Made by a program: the position numbers and the translations under genes. Shown one piece after another: positions 28,994-38,009 of a stretch of 64,000 nucleotides of DNA. The stretch is taken from NCBI RefSeq assembly GCF_028993575.1, contig NZ_CP118615.1, forward strand, positions 5,485,001 to 5,549,000. The letters are read 5' to 3'. Source of the stretch: Micromonospora cathayae. Lineage in GTDB: Bacteria > Actinomycetota > Actinomycetes > Mycobacteriales > Micromonosporaceae. The notes below the pieces were generated by a model, which saw only the letters and a program-made list of their open reading frames with translations, was not told the DNA's origin and ran no database searches. Within the stretch, counting starts at the first letter, position 1. Every line of letters begins with the position of its first letter.

Positions 28994-30258
28994 CGCGCCA
29001 CCACCGTCGGGTCGCGCAGGACCAGGGCGCTCTGGAACCCACCGAAACCGCTGCCCACGGTCAGCGCGGTGGACACCCGGTGCTCCCGGGCCACCAGCGG
29101 CACGTAGTCCAGGTCGCACTCCGGGTCCGGTTCGCGCAGGTTCGCGGTCGGCGGCACCACGTCGTGCCGGATCGCCAGCGCGCAGGCGGCGATCTCGATC
29201 GAGCCGATCGCGCCGAGCGAGTGCCCGACCATCGACTTGATCGAGCTCATCGGGGTGCGGTAGACGTCCGCGCCGAGGCTGCGTTTGACCGCCGCCGTCT
29301 CGTGGATGTCGTTCTGCCGGGTGCCGGAGCCGTGCGCGTTGACGTAGTCGACCGGGGCGGCTCCCAGGTCGGACTGCTTCAGCGCGTCGTTGATCGCCTC
29401 GGTCATCTCCCGACCGTCGGGACGCAGACCGGTCATGTGGTACGCGTTGCACCGGGTGGCGTACCCGGTGATCTCCGCGTACACCGTCGCGCCGCGACGT
29501 TCCGCGTGCCCCCGTTCCTCCAGTACGAGCATGGCCGCTCCCTCGGCGAGCGCGAAACCGTTGCGGGTCCGGTCGAACGGCCGGCAGGCGCCGGCCGGGT
29601 CGTCGTTGCGGGGCGTGGTGGCCTTGATGGCGTCGAAGCAGGCGACGGTGATCGGCGTGATCGGGGCCTCGGTGCCCCCGGCGAGCACCACCTCCGCGCT
29701 GCCCTCCTGCACCAGCTGGTAGGCGTGGCCGATCGCGTCGAGACCGGAGGTGCAGCCGGAGGAGAGGATGGTGACCGGCCCCTCCGCGCCCACCGACCGG
29801 GCCACCTCCGCGGAGATCGCGCTGGGCACGAAGTAGTCGAAGAGGCCGGCCGACTGGTAGTCCGCGTCGACCACCCACTGTCTCCCCGAGTCGGACAGCA
29901 CCAGGTACTCGCGCTCCAGGCTGGTGGCCGAACCGGTCGCGGTCCCCACCACCACCGCCAGCCGCTCCGGCGGAAGGCTGGCCAGGTCGATTCCGCTGTC
30001 CCCGACGGCCGCGCGGGCACACACCACCCCGAACTGGCTGGCCCGGTCCATCCGGCGGATCTCCCGGGGGGTGAACCCGTGCGCCGCCGGGTCGAAGTCG
30101 CACTCCCCCGCGACGCGCGAGCGGTACGGGCTGGGATCGAAGGTGGAGATGAGGCGGGTGGCGCTGCGCCCGGCGACGATCATGTCCCAGAACGCCCCGG
30201 TGTCGCCGCCACCGGGCGCGAGAACGCCCAACCCGGTGATCACTACCCTTCTGTTCAT
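28990..30258 (-). CDS. Type II PKS ketosynthase alpha
   Basis: A 422-residue KS-alpha with the active-site Cys in SSGCTSGLD (about 170), the His motifs VNAHGSGT and MVGHSLGAIGS, and the aromatic-PKS signature VLSDSGRQWVVD. It catalyses iterative decarboxylative malonyl condensation with the CLF. ATG 30258 is the first codon of the minus-strand operon (KS-alpha, CLF, ACP, SnoaL-like, SDR, AT). Its promoter lies in the 132-bp divergent region carrying SARP-type boxes. Confidence 0.96.
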   Translation of the reverse strand: MNRRVVITGLGVLAPGGGDTGAFWDMIVAGRSATRLISTFDPSPYRSRVAGECDFDPAAHGFTPREIRRMDRASQFGVVCARAAVGDSGIDLASLPPERLAVVVGTATGSATSLEREYLVLSDSGRQWVVDADYQSAGLFDYFVPSAISAEVARSVGAEGPVTILSSGCTSGLDAIGHAYQLVQEGSAEVVLAGGTEAPITPITVACFDAIKATTPRNDDPAGACRPFDRTRNGFALAEGAAMLVLEERGHAERRGATVYAEITGYATRCNAYHMTGLRPDGREMTEAINDALKQSDLGAAPVDYVNAHGSGTRQNDIHETAAVKRSLGADVYRTPMSSIKSMVGHSLGAIGSIEIAACALAIRHDVVPPTANLREPDPECDLDYVPLVAREHRVSTALTVGSGFGGFQSALVLRDPTVVAR

Positions 30259-30281
30259 GGGGGCAGTCTGTTCCCGGCGCC

Positions 30282-30323
30282 TTGAGCGGTCCTCGAGCGA
30301 AGTTCGTCTCGACAATCCGTCGA
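30282..30323. promoter_or_regulatory. SARP-type heptamer repeats on both strands
   Basis: On the plus strand TTGAGCG (30282-30288) and TCGAGCG (30293-30299) are 11 bp apart, with a 4-bp spacer. On the minus strand TCGACGG (30323-30317) and TCGAGAC (30312-30306) show the same 11-bp spacing. This matches the arrangement known for SARP activators such as ActII-ORF4. The site lies between KS-alpha (start 30258) and the aromatase/cyclase (start 30391), so one region could activate both operons. Confidence 0.7.
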
Positions 30324-30390
30324 GTTTCGCTCCAAACCGACCCGCACCATCGGCTGTGGCAATGTCTCCGAGCCGAGGGGAACCACAGGG

Positions 30391-31320
30391 ATGGGCGACA
30401 GTGGAGACCACGTCGTCGAACGGCAGACCGTCGTGGACGCGCCGCCACAGGCACTGGTCGACCTGCTGGACGACGTTCCCGCCTGGCCACGGTTCGATCC
30501 GGAGGGCGTCCACGCCCACCGCCTCACCGACGGCGGTGGCGGCCGGTACCGCTACTGGACGCTGGCGGGCGACACGGCGGTACGCGTCTGGCGGCTCGGC
30601 TGCCGGACGGACCGGGCGGACGGACGGATCACCTTCGAGGCGGTGCCCGAGGACGGTGGCCCACCCGTGTCCGGGCACTGGTGGCTGCGGGAACGGGGGG
30701 CCGGCACGCTCGTCCGGCTGCGGTTGACCTCGGCGGGCGGGACGGACGTGGCGACGCTGGACCGGGCCGCCGGCGCCCAGCTCGACACGCTCCGGCGGGC
30801 GTACCGGCACCGGACGGAGGCGACGCCGACGGTGGTGACCACCGACGACTCGGTCCTCGTCGCCGGCTCCCCGCACCGGGCCTACGACTACCTGTACGAC
30901 GTACGGAGCTGGCCGCACCGACTGCCGCACGTCTCCCGGCTGACCCTCACCGAGCAGCCCCGCAACGTGCAGTTCTTCGAGATGGACGCCGTCCTGCCGG
31001 ACGGCACCCGGCACACCACCCGCAGCGTCCGGCTGTGCTTTCCGACCCGGCTCATCGTCTACAAGCAGCTCACCCCGGCGGCGCTGATGGAGGGGCAACT
31101 CGGCCGGTGGCGGTGTGAGCCGACGCCGGAGGGGACGCGGCTGACCGCGCAGCACACGCTCATCCTGAAACCCGGCTCGCTCGCCACGCTCGGTATCGCA
31201 CCCGGCGCGCCGGACGCCCGACAGCGACTGCGGGACCTCTTCTCGACCAACAGCCGGACCAGCCTGCGGCTGGCGAAGTCCTGGGTCGAGCAGCCCACCG
31301 ATGCCGCCCGCCCCGGCTGA
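30391..31320 (+). CDS. Didomain aromatase/cyclase
   Basis: A 309-residue protein with two tandem START/Bet v1-like domains (about 1-150 and 155-305), each with the W/P-rich start (VPAWPRFDPEG; VRSWPHRLPHV). Didomain ARO/CYCs cyclise and aromatise the first ring of C9-reduced aromatic polyketides, in line with the ketoreductase gene at 33006. It is the first gene of the plus operon, divergent from KS-alpha. ATG 30391 follows GAGGGGAACCACAGGG. Confidence 0.9.
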   Translation: MGDSGDHVVERQTVVDAPPQALVDLLDDVPAWPRFDPEGVHAHRLTDGGGGRYRYWTLAGDTAVRVWRLGCRTDRADGRITFEAVPEDGGPPVSGHWWLRERGAGTLVRLRLTSAGGTDVATLDRAAGAQLDTLRRAYRHRTEATPTVVTTDDSVLVAGSPHRAYDYLYDVRSWPHRLPHVSRLTLTEQPRNVQFFEMDAVLPDGTRHTTRSVRLCFPTRLIVYKQLTPAALMEGQLGRWRCEPTPEGTRLTAQHTLILKPGSLATLGIAPGAPDARQRLRDLFSTNSRTSLRLAKSWVEQPTDAARPG

Positions 31321-31462
31321 CCCGGCACGTCGGCCGTCCCACGTCCGCAGTCGGCCGGCGGGAGCGATCCGTCCCGGCCGGACGGCCGGCCCACCAGGTT
31401 CCGGCGACCGCCGTGACCAACCGCGGCACCCGGTGCCGCCCTCTTCCGATGGGAGCCCCACA

Positions 31463-33001
31463 ATGACCTCGACCGCCCTCACCCCGGTGGCGGAGTTCAC
31501 CGACGCCCCCGGCGACGCCGTCGAATCCAGCTACCGGAAGCTGGTACGCGGACTGTGGGACGACGGACGGCTCACCGAGGCCGCCCTACCCACGGTGCCC
31601 GAGCTGGTGCGCGCGCTCGGCACGGTCGGCCGGGACCGCCGGGGCCACCTCGCGGTGCTGCTCGGCCTGCTCGCCGAGGTCGAGCCCGAGCAGGACGCCC
31701 GTCCGGTGCACGAGGCGGTACGCGCCGGCCTGGCCGGCTACCTCGACCAGCTCGCCGCCGCCACCGACGACTACCCGTTCCGGCTCGCCCTGCTCTACCT
31801 GCTCGCCCACTTCCCGGCGGACGCGGCGGCGATCCGGCCGGTGGTCGCCGGACTCCGGCTCGACGAGGACGACCTGACCCGGTTGGAGCGGTGCCTGCAA
31901 CAGCTCGACCCGGACGCGCCGGACCTGGGGCGGGTCTGGCCCGCCCCCTCCGCGTGGAGCCTCACCGAGGCCGAGCGGGCCCTGGACCGGAAGTGGATCA
32001 GCCAGTTGACCCCGGAACAGGTGCGGATCACCTGGCGCAACGACACCGACTCGCTGCTGGGCTACGCCGGGGCGAAGGCCCGCTGGGCGGTCGGCAACGG
32101 TGACCCCGTCCAGCTGCCCGGTACCGTCGACACCGTGCCCGCCGGCCCGGCCGCCCCGGCGGGGGCACCCCGGCACCTCGCCGTCCTCCGGTGCCCGGTG
32201 TGCCGCTCGGGCGGGCTCACCGCCGACACCGGCACCGACACCGGCACCGTCCGGTGTACGGACTGCGCGACCCGGTACGGGATGCGCAACGGCTGCCTCG
32301 ACCTGTCCGCCGGGATCGACGAGAAGACCACCACCGTGGTCGCGGACGTGTTGCAGGAGTCCGCGGTGCTGGAGAACATCGCCATCTCCTACGAGAGCCG
32401 CATCCGCCCGGCCTTCCTCCGGGTGATGGGTGGCAACTGGTCCGGCGGGGTGACGCCGGTCGACGAGGACCGCTACCTCGACGACCACGTCCGGCCGGTG
32501 GACGGCCCCGTCCTCGACCTGGCCGCCGGTTCGGGACGGTGGACCGAGGTGCTCGCCCGCCGGTTCGGTGCCGACCGGGTGATCGGCCTGGACGTCAACA
32601 TGTCCATGCTGAGTTGCCTGCGCCGCCGGCTGCCGGACGTGTTGGCGGTGCGGGCCAGCGCGTTGGCGCTGCCCTTCGCCGACGCCAGCCTCGGCGCGGT
32701 GAACTGCTGGAACGCCCTCCAGGCGTTGCCCGACGCGGCGGAGGCGATCGCCGAGGTCGGCCGGTGCCTGCGGCCCGGGGGGACGTTCACGGTGATGACC
32801 TTCCGGCCGTCCGAGGACCCGGTCTACGCGCACTTCCAGATGCTGCACCGCTTCCCCAGCCGGCCACAGCAGTTGCTGCTGTTCCCGCCGGAGCTGATCG
32901 AGGGTTGGCTGGCGGCGGCGGGCCTGACCGTACGGCACCGCGGCGGGTCGGGAACGTTCGTGTTCCTCACCGCCGTACGCGGCGCGGACCGGGGGGAGTA
33001 G
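31463..33001 (+). CDS. SAM methyltransferase with helical N-domain and zinc ribbon
   Basis: 512 residues. The N-terminal 150 or so are helical and Leu/Ala-rich without a clear match. A CPVCRSGG ... CTDC zinc-ribbon (Trm112-like) sits near 235-260. A class I methyltransferase domain follows, with motif I VLDLAAGSGRW near 350, an acidic end of strand 2 (IGLDVNM) and a post-I stretch through 500. ATG 31463 has GGGAG at 7 bp. It lies between the aromatase/cyclase and ketoreductase genes, so O- or C-methylation of the aromatic product is the expected role. The two extra N-terminal parts are unusual for such a tailoring enzyme. Confidence 0.85.
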   Translation: MTSTALTPVAEFTDAPGDAVESSYRKLVRGLWDDGRLTEAALPTVPELVRALGTVGRDRRGHLAVLLGLLAEVEPEQDARPVHEAVRAGLAGYLDQLAAATDDYPFRLALLYLLAHFPADAAAIRPVVAGLRLDEDDLTRLERCLQQLDPDAPDLGRVWPAPSAWSLTEAERALDRKWISQLTPEQVRITWRNDTDSLLGYAGAKARWAVGNGDPVQLPGTVDTVPAGPAAPAGAPRHLAVLRCPVCRSGGLTADTGTDTGTVRCTDCATRYGMRNGCLDLSAGIDEKTTTVVADVLQESAVLENIAISYESRIRPAFLRVMGGNWSGGVTPVDEDRYLDDHVRPVDGPVLDLAAGSGRWTEVLARRFGADRVIGLDVNMSMLSCLRRRLPDVLAVRASALALPFADASLGAVNCWNALQALPDAAEAIAEVGRCLRPGGTFTVMTFRPSEDPVYAHFQMLHRFPSRPQQLLLFPPELIEGWLAAAGLTVRHRGGSGTFVFLTAVRGADRGE

Positions 33002-33005
33002 TCCG

Positions 33006-33779
33006 ATGGCGGCGAGGACCGCAGCGGTGACCGGGGGGACGAGCGGGATCGGACTGGCCGTCGCCCGCACCCTGGCGGAACAGGGACTGACGGTGTTCAT
33101 CTGCGGTCGGGACCGGGCCCGGGTCGAGGACACCGTGCGCGCGTTGCGCGCGGACGGCCTCCCGGTCGACGGCCGGGTGTGCGACGTGCGGTCCCGGTCG
33201 GACGTACGGGCGTTCATGCGGGCGGTGGCGACGGCCGGCGGGGTGGACGTCCTGGTCAACAACGCCGGTCGTAGTGGTGGCGGCCCCACCGCCCAGCTCT
33301 CCCCCGACCTGTGGACCGATCTCGTCGACACCAACCTGACCAGCGTGTTCACCGTGACGCAGGAGGCGTTGACCACCGGCGGAATGCTGTCCCGCGACTG
33401 GGGCCGGGTGATCAACATCGCGTCGACCGCCGGCAAGCAGGGGGTGCCGCTCGGCGCGGCGTACTCGGCGTCGAAGGGCGGGGTGATCGCCTTCAGCAAG
33501 GCGCTCGCCAAGGAACTCGCGCAGCACGGCATCACCGTCAACGCGGTGTGTCCCGGCTACGTCGACACCCCGATGGCCGACCTGGTCCTGGACGCGTACG
33601 CCGAGCTGAACGGCAGCACCGTCGAGACGGTACGCCGCCAGTTCGAGGCGAAGATCCCGCTCGGCCGGTACAGCACCCCGGAGGAGGTCGCCGCCCTGGT
33701 CGGGCACCTGGTCCGGCCGGAGGCCAACTCGATCACCGGGCAGGCCGTGAACGTCTGCGGCGGCCTGGGCAGCTACTGA
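33006..33779 (+). CDS. Type II PKS C9-type ketoreductase
   Basis: A 257-residue SDR of the ActIII type. It has TGGTSGIGLA near the N-terminus, NNAGRSGGGPTAQL near 82-95, Ser in NIASTAGKQG, Tyr/Lys in YSASKGG, and CPGYVDTPMA near 185. The close match to antibiotic C9-ketoreductases and the nearby didomain ARO/CYC indicate a reduced aromatic polyketide. It starts 4 bp after the methyltransferase stop, with GGGGGGAG upstream. Confidence 0.93.
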   Translation: MAARTAAVTGGTSGIGLAVARTLAEQGLTVFICGRDRARVEDTVRALRADGLPVDGRVCDVRSRSDVRAFMRAVATAGGVDVLVNNAGRSGGGPTAQLSPDLWTDLVDTNLTSVFTVTQEALTTGGMLSRDWGRVINIASTAGKQGVPLGAAYSASKGGVIAFSKALAKELAQHGITVNAVCPGYVDTPMADLVLDAYAELNGSTVETVRRQFEAKIPLGRYSTPEEVAALVGHLVRPEANSITGQAVNVCGGLGSY

Positions 33780-33799
33780 GATCCCGTGAGGAGGGTCGC

Positions 33800-34471
33800 G
33801 TGACCACCAAGGTTCCCAAGGGCCACCCGGCGTACGCCGGCTCGGCCCCGTACAATCCCGCCCAGTTGCGTTTCTACGACCCGGTCGTGCTCCGGTTCGC
33901 CAACCGGTTCCTGTGGCGGTGCCCCACCGACCGGATCGTCGACCTGTACAGCCGGAACGTCTCCGGCCGGCACCTCGAACTGGGCCCCGGCACCGGCTAC
34001 TTCCTGGACCGGTGTCAGTTCCCCGTGCCCGATCCGGAGATCACCCTGGTCGACCTGAACTCCAACCCGCTGGCTCACACCGCGCGCCGGATCGCCCGGT
34101 ACCGGCCGCGGACCCTCCAGGCCGACCTCCTGGAGCCGTTGGACCTGCCGCCCGGCGGTTTCCACTCGGTGGGGATCAACTACGTCCTGCACTGCCTGCC
34201 CGGCCGGATCGAGACCAAGGCGGCCGTGCTCGGCAACCTGCGACCGCTGCTGGCCCCCGGCGCCGTCGTGTTCGGTGGGACGATCCTCGGCGACGGCGTA
34301 CGGCACACCCGCCTCTCCCGGCGGATGATCGAGCTGTACAACCGGATCGGCGCGTTCACGAATCTGGCCGACGACCGCGACACCCTGGACCGGGTGCTCG
34401 GCGAGCGGTTCACCCACCACCGGATCGACGTGTGCGGGGCGGTCGCCCTGTTCGTCGCCCGAACCGACTGA
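33800..34471 (+). CDS. Class I SAM-dependent methyltransferase
   Basis: 223 residues, starting at GTG 33800 after GAGG. Motif I is HLELGPGTGYFLD near 55, followed by ITLVDLNSNPL and the post-motif INYVLHCLPG near 118. The compact size and Rossmann core fit small-molecule methyltransferases. Last gene of the plus-strand type II operon; probably an O-methyltransferase for the aromatic product. Confidence 0.88.
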   Translation: MTTKVPKGHPAYAGSAPYNPAQLRFYDPVVLRFANRFLWRCPTDRIVDLYSRNVSGRHLELGPGTGYFLDRCQFPVPDPEITLVDLNSNPLAHTARRIARYRPRTLQADLLEPLDLPPGGFHSVGINYVLHCLPGRIETKAAVLGNLRPLLAPGAVVFGGTILGDGVRHTRLSRRMIELYNRIGAFTNLADDRDTLDRVLGERFTHHRIDVCGAVALFVARTD

Positions 34472-35614
34472 CTACCGGGCCAGGGGCGGATCCCGGCCGT
34501 CGAGGCACCCGGCGTGATCGCCGGGGACCGCTCCGGTGCCGGGTACGCGCTCTCCCGGTCGGGGGCCTCGGTAGCCCAGGTCCCCGCCGTCGACCGACCC
34601 GTTCGCGACGGGACCGGCCGGGACGGGGACCGGGCGGTCGGGGCCCCGGACCCGGAAGGTGCGGCGGTACGCCGACGGGGCGACGCCGACCTGCTGGTGC
34701 AGGCGCTGGCGCAGCGCGGCAGCGGTGCCGAAACCGGACCGCCGGGCCACCTGCTCGACGGCGAGGTCGGTGGTCTCCAGCAGCAGCCGGGCATGGTCGG
34801 TGCGTTGCCGCAGCAGCCACTGTGCGGGACTGAGTCCGGTCTCCGACCGGAAGTGCCGGGTGAACGTGCGGACGCTCATCCGGGCGTGTGCGGCCAGCTC
34901 GCGCAGGGTCACCGGCTCGGCCAGCCGCTGCCGGGCCCACTCCCGGGTGGCGGAGGTGCCGTTGTCCGGTTCCCGGGGCACCGGTCGTTCGATGTACTGC
35001 GCCTGTCCACCGTCGCGCCAGGGTGGCACCACGCACCGCCGGGCCGCCCGACCGGCCACCTCGCTGCCGTGGTCGGTCCGCACCACGTGCAGGCACAGGT
35101 CGAGGCCGGCGGCGACCCCGGCCGAGGTCAGCACGTCACCGCCGTCGACGAACAGCACGTCCGGGTCCAGGTCGACGTCCGGGTGCAGCCGGCGGAACCG
35201 GTCCACGTACGCCCAGTGGGTGGTGGCCCGGCGGCCGGTGAGCAGGCCGGCGGCGGCGAGCACGAACGCGCCGGTGCAGATCGCCATCACCCGGGCCCCC
35301 CGGGCGTGGGCCGCCCGCAACGCCGCCCCGACCACCGGGTCGACCGTGCCGCTGTCCAGCGCAGGACCGCCCTGCACCCCGGGCACCACCACCGTGTCGG
35401 CGGCGGTGAGCAGGTCCGGCCCGTGCTCGGGCAGCACCCGGAAGCCGTTGCTGCTGCGCACCGGACCACCGTCCGGGGTGCAGATCCCGACCGCGTAGCG
35501 GTCGGTGCCGTCGCGGTCCCGGGCGGCCCCGAAGACCTGGGTGGGCATGCCGAGGTCGAGACCCACCACCTCGTCGAGGGCGAGCACGGCGACCCGGTGC
35601 GGAGCACTCGTCAT
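34472..35614 (-). CDS. GlxA-family AraC regulator with chimeric C-terminus
   Basis: 380 residues. A DJ-1/PfpI-like domain occupies about 1-175 (AICTGAFVLAAAGLL elbow). The AraC double helix-turn-helix lies at about 220-310 (LRELAAHARMSVRTFTRHFRSETG; SGFGTAAALRQRL). ATG 35614 is chosen because VAVLALDEVVGLD begins directly after it. About 50 residues follow the AraC domain, and some 30 of them are read antisense through the GH36 remnant at 34492-34585, so the native C-terminus seems replaced. It is divergent from the MFS transporter at 35686 (72-bp gap) and is the likely regulator of that gene. Confidence 0.88.
   Translation of the reverse strand: MTSAPHRVAVLALDEVVGLDLGMPTQVFGAARDRDGTDRYAVGICTPDGGPVRSSNGFRVLPEHGPDLLTAADTVVVPGVQGGPALDSGTVDPVVGAALRAAHARGARVMAICTGAFVLAAAGLLTGRRATTHWAYVDRFRRLHPDVDLDPDVLFVDGGDVLTSAGVAAGLDLCLHVVRTDHGSEVAGRAARRCVVPPWRDGGQAQYIERPVPREPDNGTSATREWARQRLAEPVTLRELAAHARMSVRTFTRHFRSETGLSPAQWLLRQRTDHARLLLETTDLAVEQVARRSGFGTAAALRQRLHQQVGVAPSAYRRTFRVRGPDRPVPVPAGPVANGSVDGGDLGYRGPRPGERVPGTGAVPGDHAGCLDGRDPPLAR
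34492..34585 (+). pseudogene. GH36 alpha-galactosidase remnant
   Basis: An ungapped 94-bp match to 22233-22326 inside the intact GH36 gene, with about 80 identical positions by my count (roughly 85%). In the GH36 frame it still reads AVEAPGVIAGDRSGAGYALS, then SGASVAQVP. Neither end of the gene is present. It has the same orientation as the intact gene and lies antisense within the 3' part of the GlxA-type regulator ORF. Confidence 0.85.
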
Positions 35615-35685
35615 GGCCCGATTCTTGCGTATGGTGGCCGTCCGGCCACTCGTCGGGTCCACGGACCGGCCTCCAGACTCGGTAC

Positions 35686-37056
35686 GTGTTCCGTACCCGC
35701 CGGGTCCACCCGGCTTGGATCGTGGCCGCTGTCGCCTTCGTGGCGCTGGTCGGGGCCGCCGGCTTCCGCGCCGCGCCGTCGGTGCTGCTGAACCCGCTGC
35801 ACGAGGAGTTCGGCTGGCCGCTGGCCACCATCTCCGCCGCCGTCTCGGTCAACCTGCTGCTCTACGGCCTCACCGCGCCGTTCGCCGCCGCCCTGATGGA
35901 CCGGTTCGGCGTCCGGCGGGTGGCGTCCGCGGCCCTGCTGCTGGTGGCGCTGGGCAGCGGCCTGAGCGTGTTCGTCACCGCGAGCTGGCAGTTGCTGCTG
36001 TGCTGGGGGGTGCTGGTCGGGCTGGGCACCGGGTCGATGGCGCTGGCCTTCGTGGCGACGGTGACCGGGCGCTGGTTCGTCCGCCGCCGGGGCCTGGTGA
36101 CCGGGGTGCTGACCGCCGGCGGGGCCGCCGGTCAACTGGTCTTCCTGCCGCTGGTCGCCGTCCTGGCCCGCGACCACGGCTGGCGGGTGGCGATCCTCGT
36201 CGTCGCCGGGACGGCGCTGGCGGTCGTCCCGCTGGTCGGGTGGCTGCTGCGGGAGCACCCGGCCGATCTGGGTCGGCCGGCGTACGGGGCGGCCGAGGTG
36301 AGCCGTCCCGCGCCGCCGACCGGGAACGCGGCGGCGCGCGCGGTGGGCGCGTTGACCGCCGCCGCCCGGACCCGACCGTTCTGGGTGCTCGCCGGCGGGT
36401 TCGCGATCTGCGGCGCGACCACCAACGGCCTGGTCGGCACACATTTCGTACCGGCCGCCCACGACCACGGGATGCCGCAGACCACCGCCGCGTCCCTGCT
36501 GGCCCTGGTGGGTCTGTTCGACATCGTCGGCACGGTCGCCTCCGGCTGGCTCACCGACCGGGTGGACAGCCGGCTGCTGCTGGCCGCCTACTACGCGCTG
36601 CGCGGGCTGTCCCTGCTGCTCCTGCCCGGTCTCTTCGCCGCCACCGCCGAGCCGAGCATGCTGGTCTTCGTGGTCTTCTACGGCCTGGACTGGGTGGCGA
36701 CCGTGCCGCCCACGGTGGCCCTGTGCCGGCAGTACTTCGGCGCGTCCGCCCCGGTGGTCTTCGGCTGGGTCTTCGCCGCCCACCAGGTGGGCGCGGCGGT
36801 CGCCGCCACCGGGGCCGGTCTGGTGCGGGACGGGTTCGGTGACTACACCCTCGCCTGGTACGTCGCCGGGGCGCTGGCGCTCGGCGCGGCCGGGCTGTCC
36901 CTGCTGCTCGGCCGGCCGCACCCGGTCGCCGCACCGCCACCGGTCACCGCACCGCCACCGGCACCGGCACCGGCACCGGCACCGGCACCGGCACCGGTCA
37001 CGGCACCACCGACGGTGCCGACCACCGGTGGCCGACCGGCCATCGACGACCGATAA
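35686..37056 (+). CDS. MFS transporter
   Basis: A 456-residue membrane protein with about 12 hydrophobic helices between residues 10 and 415. Loop motifs include MDRFGVRR after TM2 and TDRVDSRL between the halves. The monocarboxylate/OFA-like pattern ([16 protein letters not shown]) suggests an organic-acid or drug-type exporter. The start is GTG 35686. A cytoplasmic tail of Pro/Ala/Thr repeats follows the last helix and is encoded by a CACCGG hexamer array. It is divergent from the GlxA-type regulator and may serve efflux of a neighbouring product. Confidence 0.87.
   Translation: MFRTRRVHPAWIVAAVAFVALVGAAGFRAAPSVLLNPLHEEFGWPLATISAAVSVNLLLYGLTAPFAAALMDRFGVRRVASAALLLVALGSGLSVFVTASWQLLLCWGVLVGLGTGSMALAFVATVTGRWFVRRRGLVTGVLTAGGAAGQLVFLPLVAVLARDHGWRVAILVVAGTALAVVPLVGWLLREHPADLGRPAYGAAEVSRPAPPTGNAAARAVGALTAAARTRPFWVLAGGFAICGATTNGLVGTHFVPAAHDHGMPQTTAASLLALVGLFDIVGTVASGWLTDRVDSRLLLAAYYALRGLSLLLLPGLFAATAEPSMLVFVVFYGLDWVATVPPTVALCRQYFGASAPVVFGWVFAAHQVGAAVAATGAGLVRDGFGDYTLAWYVAGALALGAAGLSLLLGRPHPVAAPPPVTAPPPAPAPAPAPAPAPVTAPPTVPTTGGRPAIDDR
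36955..36998 (+). repeat. CACCGG hexanucleotide microsatellite
   Basis: About seven tandem copies of CACCGG, in frame, encode alternating Pro-Ala at the C-terminal tail of the MFS transporter. Hexamer slippage would change tail length without a frameshift. Confidence 0.85.
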
Positions 37057-37070
37057 CGGTGGAGGTGCGC

Positions 37071-38009
37071 GTGACGACGGTGGGCTTCGTCGGCCTGGGG
37101 ATCATGGGACAGCCGATGGCGCTGAACCTGGCCCGGGCCGGAGTGCCGCTGGTGGTGTGGAACCGGACGGCGTCCCGGGCCGGCCCGGTGCTGGCGGCCG
37201 GCGCGGAGTGGGCCGACGGCCCGGCCGAGGTGTTCGCCCGCGCGGAGGTGGTGCTGCTGATGCTCGCCGACGAGACCGCGGTCGACGCGGTGCTGGCGCG
37301 CGGCACCGGCGGGTTCGCCGACCGGGTCCGGGACCGCACGGTGGTGCAGATGGGCACGGTCGCCCCCGGGTACTCCCGGGACCTGGCCGACGAGGTGACC
37401 GCCGCCGGCGGCGGCTACCTGGAGGCGCCGGTCTCCGGTTCGCGGGGCCCCGCCGAGGCGGGCCGCCTGGTGGCGATGGTGGCCGGGGACCCGGCCCGGG
37501 TCGCGCGCTGCCGTCCGCTGCTGGCACCACTGTGCGCCGAGGTGTTCGACTGCGGGCCGGTGCCCTCGGCGCTGGTCATGAAGTTCGCGGTGAACGTCTT
37601 CCTGATCACCATGGTCACCGGTCTGGCGGAGTCCGTGCACTTCGCCGAGGAGCACGGGGCCGACCCGGCGCTGCTGGCCCGGATCCTCGACGCCGGGCCG
37701 ATGGCCTCCACGGTCTCCCGGACCAAGGTCGACAAGCTGGTCCGGGGCGACTTCTCCGCGCAGGCGGCCATCGCCGACGTGCTGAAGAACAACCGGCTGA
37801 TCACCGACGCCGCCCGCCGCCGGGGCACCGCCGCGCCGCTGCTGGACGCCTGCCACGCCCTGTACGCCGAGACCGTGGGGCTGGGCCACGCCGACGCGGA
37901 CATGGCGGCCGTGGTGCACGCGCTGCGGAACCGGACCCGGACGGTCGGTCGGACCCCGGAGGCCGGCGGACCGCTGCCCGCTACGCCCCCGGCGCGGCCG
38001 GTCGGATGA
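37071..38009 (+). CDS. NAD(P)-dependent beta-hydroxyacid dehydrogenase-like reductase
   Basis: A 312-residue member of the 6-phosphogluconate/3-hydroxyisobutyrate dehydrogenase family. The Rossmann motif is [12 protein letters not shown]. The substrate-binding [13 protein letters not shown] lies near 120-132 and the catalytic Lys in VMKFAVN near 170. GTG 37071 has GGTGGAGG at 5 bp and is preferred over the upstream GTG at 37059. It starts 15 bp after the MFS stop, so likely an operon. Its 3' end overlaps the convergent VOC gene by 29 bp. It may act on small hydroxyacids or as an imine reductase. Confidence 0.88.
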   Translation: MTTVGFVGLGIMGQPMALNLARAGVPLVVWNRTASRAGPVLAAGAEWADGPAEVFARAEVVLLMLADETAVDAVLARGTGGFADRVRDRTVVQMGTVAPGYSRDLADEVTAAGGGYLEAPVSGSRGPAEAGRLVAMVAGDPARVARCRPLLAPLCAEVFDCGPVPSALVMKFAVNVFLITMVTGLAESVHFAEEHGADPALLARILDAGPMASTVSRTKVDKLVRGDFSAQAAIADVLKNNRLITDAARRRGTAAPLLDACHALYAETVGLGHADADMAAVVHALRNRTRTVGRTPEAGGPLPATPPARPVG

